DNA of 64,000 nucleotides, taken from Spinacia oleracea. Its lineage: Eukaryota > Streptophyta > Magnoliopsida > Caryophyllales > Amaranthaceae. The DNA lies in NCBI RefSeq assembly GCF_020520425.1, contig NC_079487.1:131028385-131092384 (forward strand). Reading direction: 5' to 3'. The translations under genes and the position numbers were made by a program. Within the stretch, counting starts at the first letter, position 1; each line of letters opens with the position of its first letter. The notes under the pieces are model-generated. The model did no database searches. It was not told the origin of the DNA and saw only the letters and a program-made list of their open reading frames with translations. Below, piece after piece: positions 24,596-38,500 of the stretch.

Positions 24596-25022
24596 CTATA
24601 AATATTATCACAGCTTAATTCCCAGAATTATTCAGTTAACAACCGCCCCGAGAGCTTCTGCATTAAATTCAAATTGAAATTTAAATAAGAAATAAGCAAA
24701 GCTTTGAATCTACCAAATATCGACAACGGAAATTCAGTGCAATAAGATCAGCAAACAACAAATCAATCAAATCAGAAGTTATTAGCGACCAATTAATCAG
24801 AAGAATTAAGCAAACAACATATCAATCAACTCGGAAGTTATTAGCGACCAATTAACCAGAAGAATTAAGCAAACAACAAATCAATCAACTCAGAAGATAT
24901 TAGCGACCAATTAATCAGAAGAATTAAGCAAACAACAAATCAATCAAATCAGAAGTTATTAGCGACCAATGAATCAGAAGAATTAAACAACCAAATTAAT
25001 CCATCAATTCAGTGCGACTTAC
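24596..25022 (-). repeat. Leader intron of F-box copy 2 with 59-bp tandem repeat
   Basis: Same arrangement as copy 1: donor GTAAGT at the high end, acceptor TATAG next to the ATG-side leader, and about four 59-bp units (roughly 24750-24990) with a few single-base differences from copy 1. Confidence 0.6.
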
Positions 25023-25246
25023 CTGGTAGAAGAGGAAAACTAAACAATGAATTTTCTCTGTCTTGCGTGTCCCTAATGGATTTTATAAAGGGTTGTAGAG
25101 TTCTTTTTAAATAGGAAAATTTAATGCTACTTTCCTAATTAAATTAGGAAATCAGAAAAAAGGAAAGATTCCCCAAACTGTTAATATGATGAAAGCAAAA
25201 GGGGTGTTAATTTTCGTTGAAGAGAACAAAATTAAGATATTTTGAC

Positions 25247-25923
25247 TAGAGCTGATCGTTTGCGGGTTTGGACGGGTAACGGACGGGCAACTTTCCCAAA
25301 AATCTGTTCAACGGGCTTAAAAATGCTGCCCTTACCAGTCCGCCAAAAATATATTTATTACCCTTACCCGCCCTGTACATAAAATGCGGGCTGCCCGCGG
25401 GCTAACGGGCTTATGAAAGTGTAATACATAATTTTTTCAGCACTAATTAACCTTGTTATACCTACTAGATATTTGCAATAGAGTAAGAGAGTAGAGCAAG
25501 AAGAGGAGGAAGAAGAAGAAGAAGAAGAAGAAGAAGGAGGTAAGAGAGTAAGAGAGTGGAGGACTAAGGGTGGCTGGCGGCATTTTTGTGAAATGAAAGT
25601 GTTAGTCTATTAGATTGCCTTTGGGTTTTAGGGTTTCTTTTAGGCAATAGGAAGTATTAATTAGTTACTCTAGAAACCTAGAATGATCTACCATCAGAAT
25701 TGTAAGCAAGTTTACTTCAAAAAAAAAAAAGTAAGTTTATTTTAATTTAGCGGGCTGGGCGGACTTGCCCGTTAATAAATTTTGTGTGCCGTAATCCGCC
25801 CATTTTTATTAACGGGCCGGGCCTAGCCCTCCCAACTTTCACTTTTTTTTAAAAAAGCTTTGTCCAAGCCCGCTATTTTAGCGGGCCGGGCCTAGCGGGT
25901 TACCCCGCCCATGATCAGCTCTA
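25247..25923. mobile_element. hAT-type MITE, 677 bp, CGGGC-word interior
   Basis: Inverted ends TAGAGCTGATC and GATCAGCTCTA, with a perfect 8-bp target duplication ATTTTGAC (25239-25246 and 25924-25931). Subterminal regions are full of CGGGCNGGGC / GCCCGC words; a GAA microsatellite (~25500-25540) lies inside. No coding sequence. Confidence 0.9.
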
Positions 25924-26260
25924 ATTTTGACCACTTTTTTTTTTGCTAATGCTTCATACGAACAAAATAATAATAAATGCTACGGAGTACTCCATTCCTA
26001 TTTAAATTTCAATTTGGAATGCTTATAGCCTTATATTAAAACGCAAAAAACTTTGATCAAGATTACTCAACAATATTGGCCATACATAAGAAAAAAACAT
26101 ACTTATATGAAGTCCTATTAATTCATTTCAATATAAGTTACAGACTATATTGTTCACTTTGGGTTGACTCCCATCAAGTCATCAACCATAACCCGAGCCA
26201 TTTAAATAAACGGACTAGCAACTCTCAACCCTAAACGACCCGTTTATCAAACACGCACGT

Positions 26261-26571
26261 TAGAGCTGATCATCATGGGTCCGGCACGCTAGCCCGGCCC
26301 AGCCCGACCCGAAAATTTGTGGGTTTGGGCAGAATATTTCGGGCCCAGCCCGAACTTTTAAAAAAAATTGCAGGCTTTGGACAACGTAAAACAATTTTAG
26401 TTATAAATTTGGCCCAGCCGAAAATGGCCAGAAAAGCCCGCTAATTTTGGGCCGAAATAACGGGTTTTGGGCACAAAAAATTGGCCCAGAACTTGGCCCG
26501 ACCCAACATAATGGACAGATTTTTATTCGCTCGGCCCGACCCGAACCCGGCCCGCCATTTGATCAGGTCTA
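26261..26571. mobile_element. hAT-type MITE, 311 bp, GCCCGACCCG-word interior
   Basis: Ends TAGAGCTGATC and GATCAGGTCTA are inverted. Flanking 8-mers ACGCACGT and ATGCACAT differ only by C/T and G/A changes at CpG sites, as expected for a decayed target duplication. The interior is made of GGCCCGACCCGAA words. Confidence 0.8.
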
Positions 26572-26809
26572 ATGCACATTAATACCAAACACTAAAAATG
26601 GTAATGTTGAGACAAACACCCCGAAGGGCTAAGTTTATTAACTGCTAAACAAAAGTTTGACAGCTATTACACCTTCAACCCGCGACTTGAGTTTTGCTGG
26701 GATGCCCGTCAATTGTTGACAATAGGCCTTAATAGTTAATACAACAACCCAAAAACAAATCTTACATAATTAAGAGTACGATTCTAATAATAAGCCCACT
26801 TTATCAAAA
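26572..26809. other. Short stretch downstream of RBX1
   Basis: Probable 3' untranslated and flanking DNA of the minus-strand RBX1 gene. No other feature. Confidence 0.4.
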
Positions 26810-30154
<3,345 letters not shown>

Positions 30155-30269
30155 CGATTTACCGGAGAAAATTGAGAGGAGAGAGAAACACGAACAGATG
30201 ATCCCCACTTTTATCAGAAGAAGACGGAGTACTTTGACTAGTCTATATTGTCAAATCTCAAGAGCTATT

Positions 30270-30463
30270 TTTTTTTTTTTTTTTTAAATAGGTAAGAAGA
30301 AGGGACCCTAACTAAACCAGCACCTAGCACAGGTGAACCAGCCCAGCTTCGCAGGTCATCGCTTGAGCCACTCCCAAGCATTTTGCAGTTGATGGGGCTC
30401 GAACTTGTGACCTCCAAGTCACAATGTGAGTTCCCCACCAACTCCACCAACTTATGTTGGTTC
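30270..30463 (-). mobile_element. tRNA-derived SINE, 194 bp, perfect 15-bp TSD
   Basis: The minus strand reads GAACCAACATAAGTTGGTGG..., with an A-box-like segment (GTTGGTGGAGTTGGTGG), a B box (AAGTTCGAGCCCC) about 50 bp later, and a 3' poly(A) tail (T run at 30270-30285 on plus). It is flanked by a perfect 15-bp target duplication, ATCTCAAGAGCTATT, at 30255-30269 and 30464-30478. The insertion lies ~115 bp upstream of the RBX1 start codon, in its promoter or leader. Confidence 0.92.
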
Positions 30464-30569
30464 ATCTCAAGAGCTATTACGGAGTAATTTTTTTACTTGT
30501 CTTTTACCGTGTTAAATATGAATACACTATGAACAATTGAACAGCATTATGAAGTTCGATTTTACTTAG

Positions 30570-30976
30570 GTAAAAAGCGAGTTACAGATAGTATTATTAC
30601 TTTATTAGGACTTAAAATTTATAAAACTTAAGGTTAAGGAATAAGGACCTATTTTTTGCTGGTTAAGGACTCCAAAATAAATAAAAGATTAAAAGTTAGG
30701 CAAATTTGCGGTAAAAAACGAGTTAAGGATAGTATTATCACTGTATTAGGACTTAAAATTTATAAAACTTAAGGTTAAGGAATAAGGACCTATCTTTTGC
30801 TGGTTAAGGACTCCAAAACAAATAAAAGTTAGGCAAATTTGCGGTAAAAAAACGAGTTAAGGATAGCATTATTACTGTATTAGGACTTAAAATTTATAAA
30901 ACTTAAGGTTAAGGAATAAGGACCTATCTTTTGCGGGTTAAGGACTCCAAAACAAATAAAAGTTAGGCAAATTTGC
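30570..30976. repeat. Three tandem copies of a ~132-141-bp unit
   Basis: Units start GGTAAAAA(A)(G/A)CGAGTTA near 30571, 30712 and 30842, and each ends AAAGTTAGGCAAATTTGC. Units 2 and 3 are nearly identical; unit 1 has an extra AGATTAAA stretch. The last unit runs straight into the inverted repeat that follows. Confidence 0.9.
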
Positions 30977-31523
30977 TAAAAAAGATCTTTTATAATCCAA
31001 ATTTTGCGAGAAAGGATCTTATATAAATTTTTTTGTGAAATAACACCTTAATATAAATTTTTTTTTGCGAGAAAGGACCTTATATAATTTTTTTGTGTGA
31101 AATTAATTTGTTTTTTGCGAAAGACAACCAAAACTAAGTTTCCGGCATTGACTGAGTTTTTCCGGCCATTGACTTGCACTTGAGAAGCACGTGTGGCTTT
31201 ATTTTGCTAACCACACCCAATTTTCCTCCAAAATTCTAAGCTTTAAAACCTAAAGTTGCAAAAAAAATATCGAAATAAGATCAAGTTTTAAAATCCAGGA
31301 CTCGGGAAAATTAGTGCATTTAGCCAACTTAAGCCACACATGCTGCTCACATGCAAGTCAATGGCCGGAAAAACTCAGTCAATGCCAGAAACTTCCCTTA
31401 GGTCCTTTCTCGCAAAAAAAATTTACATTAAGGTGTGATTTCACAAAAAAAAAAAAATATAAGTCCTTTCTCGCAAAATTTGAGTTATAAAATGTCCTTT
31501 TTGACAAAAGTTATAACACCGCC
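30966..31523. mobile_element. Long inverted-repeat element (foldback / Mutator-like MITE)
   Basis: The left arm (~30966-31212) and right arm (~31305-31523) are inverted copies, with shared words TTTTGCGAGAAAGGA, AACACCTTAAT, GACTGAGTTTTTCCGGCC and ATTGACTTGCA. The transcript would fold into a ~220-bp hairpin around a ~90-nt loop. No target duplication could be read, probably because the left end overlaps the tandem repeat. The structure suggests a long-TIR MITE of Mutator type. Confidence 0.65.
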
Positions 31524-32543
31524 AAACTTTTCTTTCATTGACATGGCTTATTAAAGTTTAGGTAAATTATTAATCTTACCGTTTATTATTCCTTCCAAAG
31601 GGCATAACTAAGATAATTTGCAAAAAAATTATTGAGTAGTTATTTTCTGGTGATATGTTAAAGAAACTTTTGAGAAACAATTACTCAATTTCTTAAAATT
31701 ATGGAACTTATTATGATCCAATTGAACATTACTTTGCCAAAATCTTTACAACCGATTAGACCTTACAAACTACAAACAAAACTACTTCTTTGTTAATGTG
31801 TTTAGCCGTTTAGGTACAAGTCGTACAACTAGTTTAGATGAATATAACTTTAAAAGATCAAATCATATTTAATAAAATTAGGTGAAAATTCACATTTCAA
31901 AATATTGTAACATATTGATCCCAATTAACCCGGATGTTGTAGATTAATTTGTCAGAAGATTTGTTATTAATATTTCCTCGTGGTCAAATATAATTTCATA
32001 CATTTAGGCAACCTTTTGTTTTTTTCTCCTAATAATCTCTTAAGCTTTGCAACTTAATGGGAGTAACAAACTAACAATGATACTTTATACTTCCCTCATC
32101 CAACCAAACAAGAATTAAGTGTGCAAACATAAGAATTTGGGGAATGAAGTTCGTCATAATAACGCGATATACTAATTCCTCATTTCAATTTTCTTTCTTT
32201 CTTTTTCATGTCATATTGTAAAAGTTGTACCGTTAACGATTAAGATGAAAAAACGACCAAATTACCAACCATAAAGCCAGCACAAAGCTTAAAAGTACAC
32301 AAGCATAAGCCAGATGAAGAATTTCTTTATTTCGCTAATTAACATGGGGAAATAGAGTTGAATGATGATTTGATGTACAATTCTATCAACATAAACATAG
32401 ATTTTCCCAAGCTGCATTATGCTCTAAGCAAAGCACCTTCATTTCCCTGCAGGCTGCGAAAAAAATGTAACAGATTATTACAGTCAATAGAAAATTAGTA
32501 ACAGAGGTTTATGAAGGAGATTTTTACCTCAGATGGATGTGAT
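31524..32543. other. Intergenic DNA and ALDH7 3' region
   Basis: 32400-32543 is likely 3' untranslated sequence of the minus-strand ALDH7 gene; a GT (near 32529) and an AG (near 32455) suggest a small intron in the 3' leader. The rest shows nothing. Confidence 0.4.
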
Positions 32544-35500
32544 CTAGCCGAAGTTGATTCCCTGTGCAAGCGGTAATTCGCTCCCATAATTAATCGTACT
32601 GTAATGGTATTCAAATCAGATTAGTCAACGTGATAAAGCATTGAAAACATGAAAAATAATATTGGGCAGATAAGTTTGATAGGAGTAAGTGATATACGTA
32701 CCATGTTGCACGTCTCATGTATTGTTTCCAAGAGTCACTTCCTGCTTCCCTTCCACCTCCAGTTGCCTTTTCACCCCCAAAAGCACCGCCAATTTCAGCA
32801 CCATTTGTCGGTATGTTTACGTTCACAATGCCACAGTCACTCCCTGAAGGTCTGTAACAAACCAAATATGTTATTTTAGAAAGTTCGAGGATCCTAGGTA
32901 TGAAAATATACACTTGTTTGTTAAAATATAATTTCATACTGCAGAGGACCAGTAGTGCACTAACCCAATCCATCTGAAGATAGCTTCAGGTTTCTGAGTG
33001 AAGATAGAGCTACTTAAACCCTGAGGAACAGAGTTGTTTATTTCTATTGCTTCTTCAAAAGTCTGCATACATGCAAATGTAGGATTACTTATGTGACAAA
33101 AATGATAATTTACAGTTTCAAGGAAAAGGAAAACCAAGTTTGACAGACAAATTGACAACATACATGTAGTTTACTGGACAATACAAGAATATTTACCTTG
33201 AACTTCATAACATAGAGTACAGGAGCAAACAGCTCTTCTTTTACAATATCAGCATCAGGAGAAATTTCAACGATAGTGGGTTGAACAAAGTTTCCTTCGG
33301 ATTCTATGGCTGAACCGCCTGTAAGGATTTTACCTCCCTGCAAAGGAAAAAACATCGTACTATGATGAAAAAGTCATAAATGACCTTAATCAGGACTGCA
33401 GAAAAGGTAATAATGACTTTCATGCAAAAAGACCACGACTTTTGATGTAATGCTAAACAGTAAACCAATATTTGCAGCTCTAGACCAGAGACTAGCTAAG
33501 CAATACTGTCAAAAGCCTTCAACATAAACTAAGAGGCTACCGCAATAGTTTGTTGGGGTCAAAGTATTGTAAAAAGGTAAAGTCGTAATAAGGTTAGAAG
33601 ATTACAAACCTGGGACTTTATGGCCTCAATTCCCTTGACAAAGTTATCTCTTGAAGTTTTAGTATGCAATGGTCCAAGTAAGGTACCATTCTCAAGGGGA
33701 TCCCCTATCTTCACTTGTTTGTAGACATCAAGCAATTGCTCAATCACCTTCTCATATACGCTTTCATGAAGCAGCTAAGAAAATAGAAAAGGAAAAGAAA
33801 AACAGAGGAGCGTGCATGAGTGTCTCTTACGTACTACTCTTGTGAACTGAAACCTGTCATTCAATAAACAGATACTATGTGATTACCAGCCTACGGCAGG
33901 TTGTGCAGCGCTGACCAGCTGTACCAACAGCCGCAAAGACAACAGAACGAACAGCCAGCTTAATGTCAGCATCATCCATGACAATTATGGCATTATTTCC
34001 ACTCAATTCAAGCAAGCATTTTCCAAATCTTTGACTCACAGTTTGTTGAACCATCAGTCCAACCTATCATCAGAATGCAGCAGAAGTGAAACAACAGTTA
34101 ATTTGAGAGGGACATAAAGAAACCATCACCAATTGACAATAGAACCCTTGTTAAAAGCTAACAGCAGAAGTTTTAGCAACAACTTTTTCAACAAGAACTT
34201 AGAAATAGATTAACAAAAAAAAAATTAGACTCGACATAGAATCAGTATATTTTTTTGGTTGGGTTAATAACCAACCGCCATTTCAAAGAAAACTGTGGAG
34301 GAACTTTGCCACTGTGAAACAAAAGTTCAGTCGAACTTTCAAGTGCATCAAATATTTTCAACTTTCTTAGAATCATACCAAACATGGAATGTTACCAATG
34401 GTTAACATGCATAGTTGATGCAAGTGAATGTGTGTTATTTATTAGCATGTATGATTAACAGGCTAGGATATAAACATGATCATGTTCACTCATTGGCCCC
34501 AACTTTTACAACTGATGAGCCACTTTATTCAACAAAATCAGCAAATATTGGCTGGAAACTAGACTAATTTCAAGGCTGAATGTGAGATAAAAAAAGAAGC
34601 CATTTAGACATCTTCACTGGTTTTCTGCATCAATGCATAACTAGCCAAACCCATGCAGTTCCTAGGTTCTCAATATGATCAACTTAGTTAAAGTCAAACA
34701 CTGAACAAATAAACTTTTAAAAGAGAGCAAACTTATCAGCTGTCCTACCCTCGCACAATTCAGATCTATCATGAGTTCACTAAAGTTTACTATATTCCTA
34801 GTGTTAGTTGTCTCTTGGTCTGTTTTCCATCCACCACCACTACTTCACAGGACATCCCAGAGATAATCTAGTTCTATTTCAGGAATTGTGACTTATTTTC
34901 TGGACATCCAATAATAGTCTACATGACTGTTATTTCTGAATGGAAGGACTAAATTACATATAGTGATAGAAGAAATTAAATATTTGCAAAGACATGAAAA
35001 TCTACCTTCGAACTTCCTGTAAATGAAACAAGCTGAATGCGTGTATCTTTTGAAATTGCTTCACCAATTTCAGCCCCGCCGCAAAGGGAGGTGAAAATTG
35101 CTCCTGGCAAATTATTCTTTTCGAACACACCAGCTATAATCTTGGTTATTGCAATGGTGACCAAAGGAGTTGTCGGGGCACCTTTCCTGAAATAAAGGAT
35201 TCGAGAAAAGCATAATGTTAGATCTGATCTAAGGCATTAAATTGGATACTATACATGAAAATCCAGTAAACCCCTGTGAGAATCAAAGTTGCTATTCCTT
35301 TATACACTCCCCCCCTCCCCCTGAAGTTTAACATCCCAATATCCCACTATTGACAGATGTATGCACCCTCCAAATCAGTGGAGACTAAATGGAAAGGTAT
35401 TTCCAAACATTTACTGAGCTACCACCAAAATTTCCCCTTTTTCGGGGCAGGGAGGGTGAGAGGTCCAGAAGAGGAGGAAAATAACCAATAACTAAAAGAA

Positions 35501-38500
35501 ATGGTAAAAAGGCGATAACCAAGAGAATTAAGAGTAAGACTATTCATTTTAAAATTTCATCATCACTGTTTCAAAACATGTCACTTACATTGTGCACAAT
35601 GCATGTGAGAATATAAAGAAAAAGGTGCTAGTTTCTGACATTGAGATACTATACATGATCTCTAGACTCTAGAGGACAATGAAGCTTTAACTACATAAGA
35701 TCTCACATGCGTAGCTCTACCAGCCATGACAAATCTTGGGGCCAACAATCAAATTAATGTTTCTTGTAGAAGTACACGTCATTCCCAGAGCAGCAGTCAA
35801 ATATAGAAGAGTGTTAAAGATAAAACTTACCAGACAACACAATTGCCACAAACTAGTGCATTGCAAGCATTCCAACCTATGCAACCAAAGCAATAATATC
35901 ATTAACAGAAGATGCAAACATAATTTAACATAAAAGAAAGAACAGTTAAGATATTTTGACCCCAACTGAAATGAAAATAGATTTCTTCTTATTGGCCAGA
36001 AAGAGAAGAAGACTTACCAAGAACAGCACTTGGAAAATTGAATGCTGTGATTACACCCACTATCCCAAGAGGATTCCAGACCTGTGCTTTTAGTAGTTGT
36101 TTAGAAATGTAGAAGAAGAAAAGATTTCTCATCACATTATTCGTAATTTCATATAGAGTAAGATTGATGTGCAACATACCTCCAGCATTGCATGATTTGG
36201 ACCTGTTATAGAAAGTAACCAGAGTTAAATGGGGAAAACATGGATTGACTACTGGTTAGAACTTAGAAGTAAGAACTTCCATTTGTAACTTCAAAACAAA
36301 AGAACTTTGTATCAATAACACGAAAGCTTATTTTCCAAAAACATGAGTTACTCGACTTCTGCTAGATGAACTATACTATTACCAATACACATCTTTTATT
36401 CAAAACATTAATTGAGTCATTTTTAACTTACGCTCTGAAGGAATAATTGAGCCATTTAGTTGTCGGCTTAACCCCACAGCAAAGTCACACATATCAATAA
36501 TCTCCTGTATATGACATTTATTCAGTAGTTAGAAAAGTATACACAAGTCCAAAAAAAGACACGCTCCTGAATATCCAGGAAAGTGGAAACTATACTTTCT
36601 AACAAAGGCAAATCTGCCACTGGAAAAAAAAGAGACACTCCGTATGACATAAAACGAATTAATCTCAGACAATCAAAAGTTTAAGGGTTGTCTACATCTG
36701 ATCCCAGACATGGTTATATAGAAGACTTTGATAATTTGGATGAGTGATTGATTAAGTGATCTTCGCATTATTTTACTTGGTCGAATAAGGCAGATGGATT
36801 TGAGTGTATGGATCAAACTGGATATATTGCTGTTAATCGTCTGTGGTTTCTCAAAAAAAAAATCTGCTTCTACAGAGGTTCTTCTTAACTTGAATTCTTA
36901 TCAATCCTCCTCGGCAATGACCTTGGATACAACTCAAAAATTTATTTTCAGATCCTTTAATTTTTTGAACATGTAGGCTGAGTCCTCCCAAACTATTAGC
37001 ATTGATGAAAATGTACAGAACTGCAAAGGCTTAAGAATATGAAAAAGTGTGTAGGCGTCTTCATAGAGATTATGTTAAGTATGCAGAGAAAGTCCTTATT
37101 AGTCATGCAGCTGTGCCAAGCTCAGATTTTATTTGCTACTGCAACTACTGATCTACTCTGTCAACTGCTGAAAGCCTTAAAGTATACTTTGGTATGTCAC
37201 AAGAAGTATGAACATAGTCATTATTACGAGAACAAGCTTAAGCAGAGGATAGAGGACTAAAGTTTATGATGTTAAGCTATACGATTGATAGTAATAACTA
37301 CTCCGTAAAATTATGCTACGGTGAAAACAGTCAAAACACGCTTTAGACCTATGGCATCAAGAGTACTACTAAAGATGACGGCAGAAGTGTGTCTCACTCT
37401 CAGGATGTAAAATCTCCATGACTTTCTTGAAATCAATAATAAAAAAAATAAAAAATGTTGGTTATATTTGACCTCTCAACTTTGTGATCGGTGAATCATG
37501 GTCCAGGGTCCTGACTTTCCCTGAGATAAGGGTGGTTTTCTGAAGTTCCTAATGACAGACCATAGACCCAATGATAACTCTCACTGCTTGGAAGGTGATG
37601 GGGAGTGATGAAGGATGACGTGTGTAGATGGTACCCTTGCTTGATTCTCCTAAAGGTCACAAAAAAATGCCTATAGATAATGTTTTTTAGTGTTATCCCA
37701 TGCATAGAAAATGTAGCTTCACTCACTCCACCTTTATAGATGGCACGCTGTCAGCAAAGGCCGTTGCCTTCTGTCGCTGCTTTCAGAAGACTCTTCAATG
37801 ATTTCTCTGATATATCCTGATCTGTAGAAAGTTTCTCCAAGTATGACATTTAATGAGTGGTATTGATCTTAACACTAATGAGATTTACATGAGTGGTATT
37901 GATCTTGACACTAATGGTCATCTTCTCAATCTTACTAGTTATACTAAGGTAGTAAGGTGCTTTGTTAATTGTAATCCCCTAATGGTCTTGCTGAAGCTGT
38001 GTTGTGTAATAAAACACAGCACAGTTCCTATGTTCTAAAGATGAAAGTTACACAATATGCCTCTATGGCTTGCATGTGTTTTCATCCATTTTCTTCAAGA
38101 TCCCTAAAGCTGTTTTGCACCAGATAATTTGTTACAGTCTGGTCACTAGTTCTACTCATACTTAAAAGTTAGTTCCCTATCAGCTAGGCCAGGTCACTCA
38201 ACCAATAGATTTATTTTGTATAGAGACATTATCATTACTGCGACTATATACTACATAAACATCGCTAGACATCCTTCGCCTTATCTTAGTTGTTTAACCG
38301 CCACTCCAAGAACCAAGAGCATACATCATTAGGCCCAAGACAAATTGATATTGCCAATCGGGCCAACACACCCCATGAGGGTCCAACCCATAAAACTTCC
38401 ATAGATACAACTTAAAGCATGTATAACAAGCCTTGAGTTTATTCGTTATACCACAGCTAAACTCTACCACACTAAAAGTACCATACCTGAACTTCTCCTA

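Larger units (their letters stand above)
22739..25237. repeat. Direct duplication, copy 2 (F-box gene unit)
   Basis: A 2499-bp counterpart of 17625-20172. Homology stops at 25237, directly before the target duplication of a hAT element at 25239. Confidence 0.95.

Noticed and set aside
37039-37260. 73-codon plus-strand frame in ALDH7 intron 3
   Set aside because: No domain, no promoter, inside an intron of an opposite-strand gene; could be a decayed insert but not supportable.
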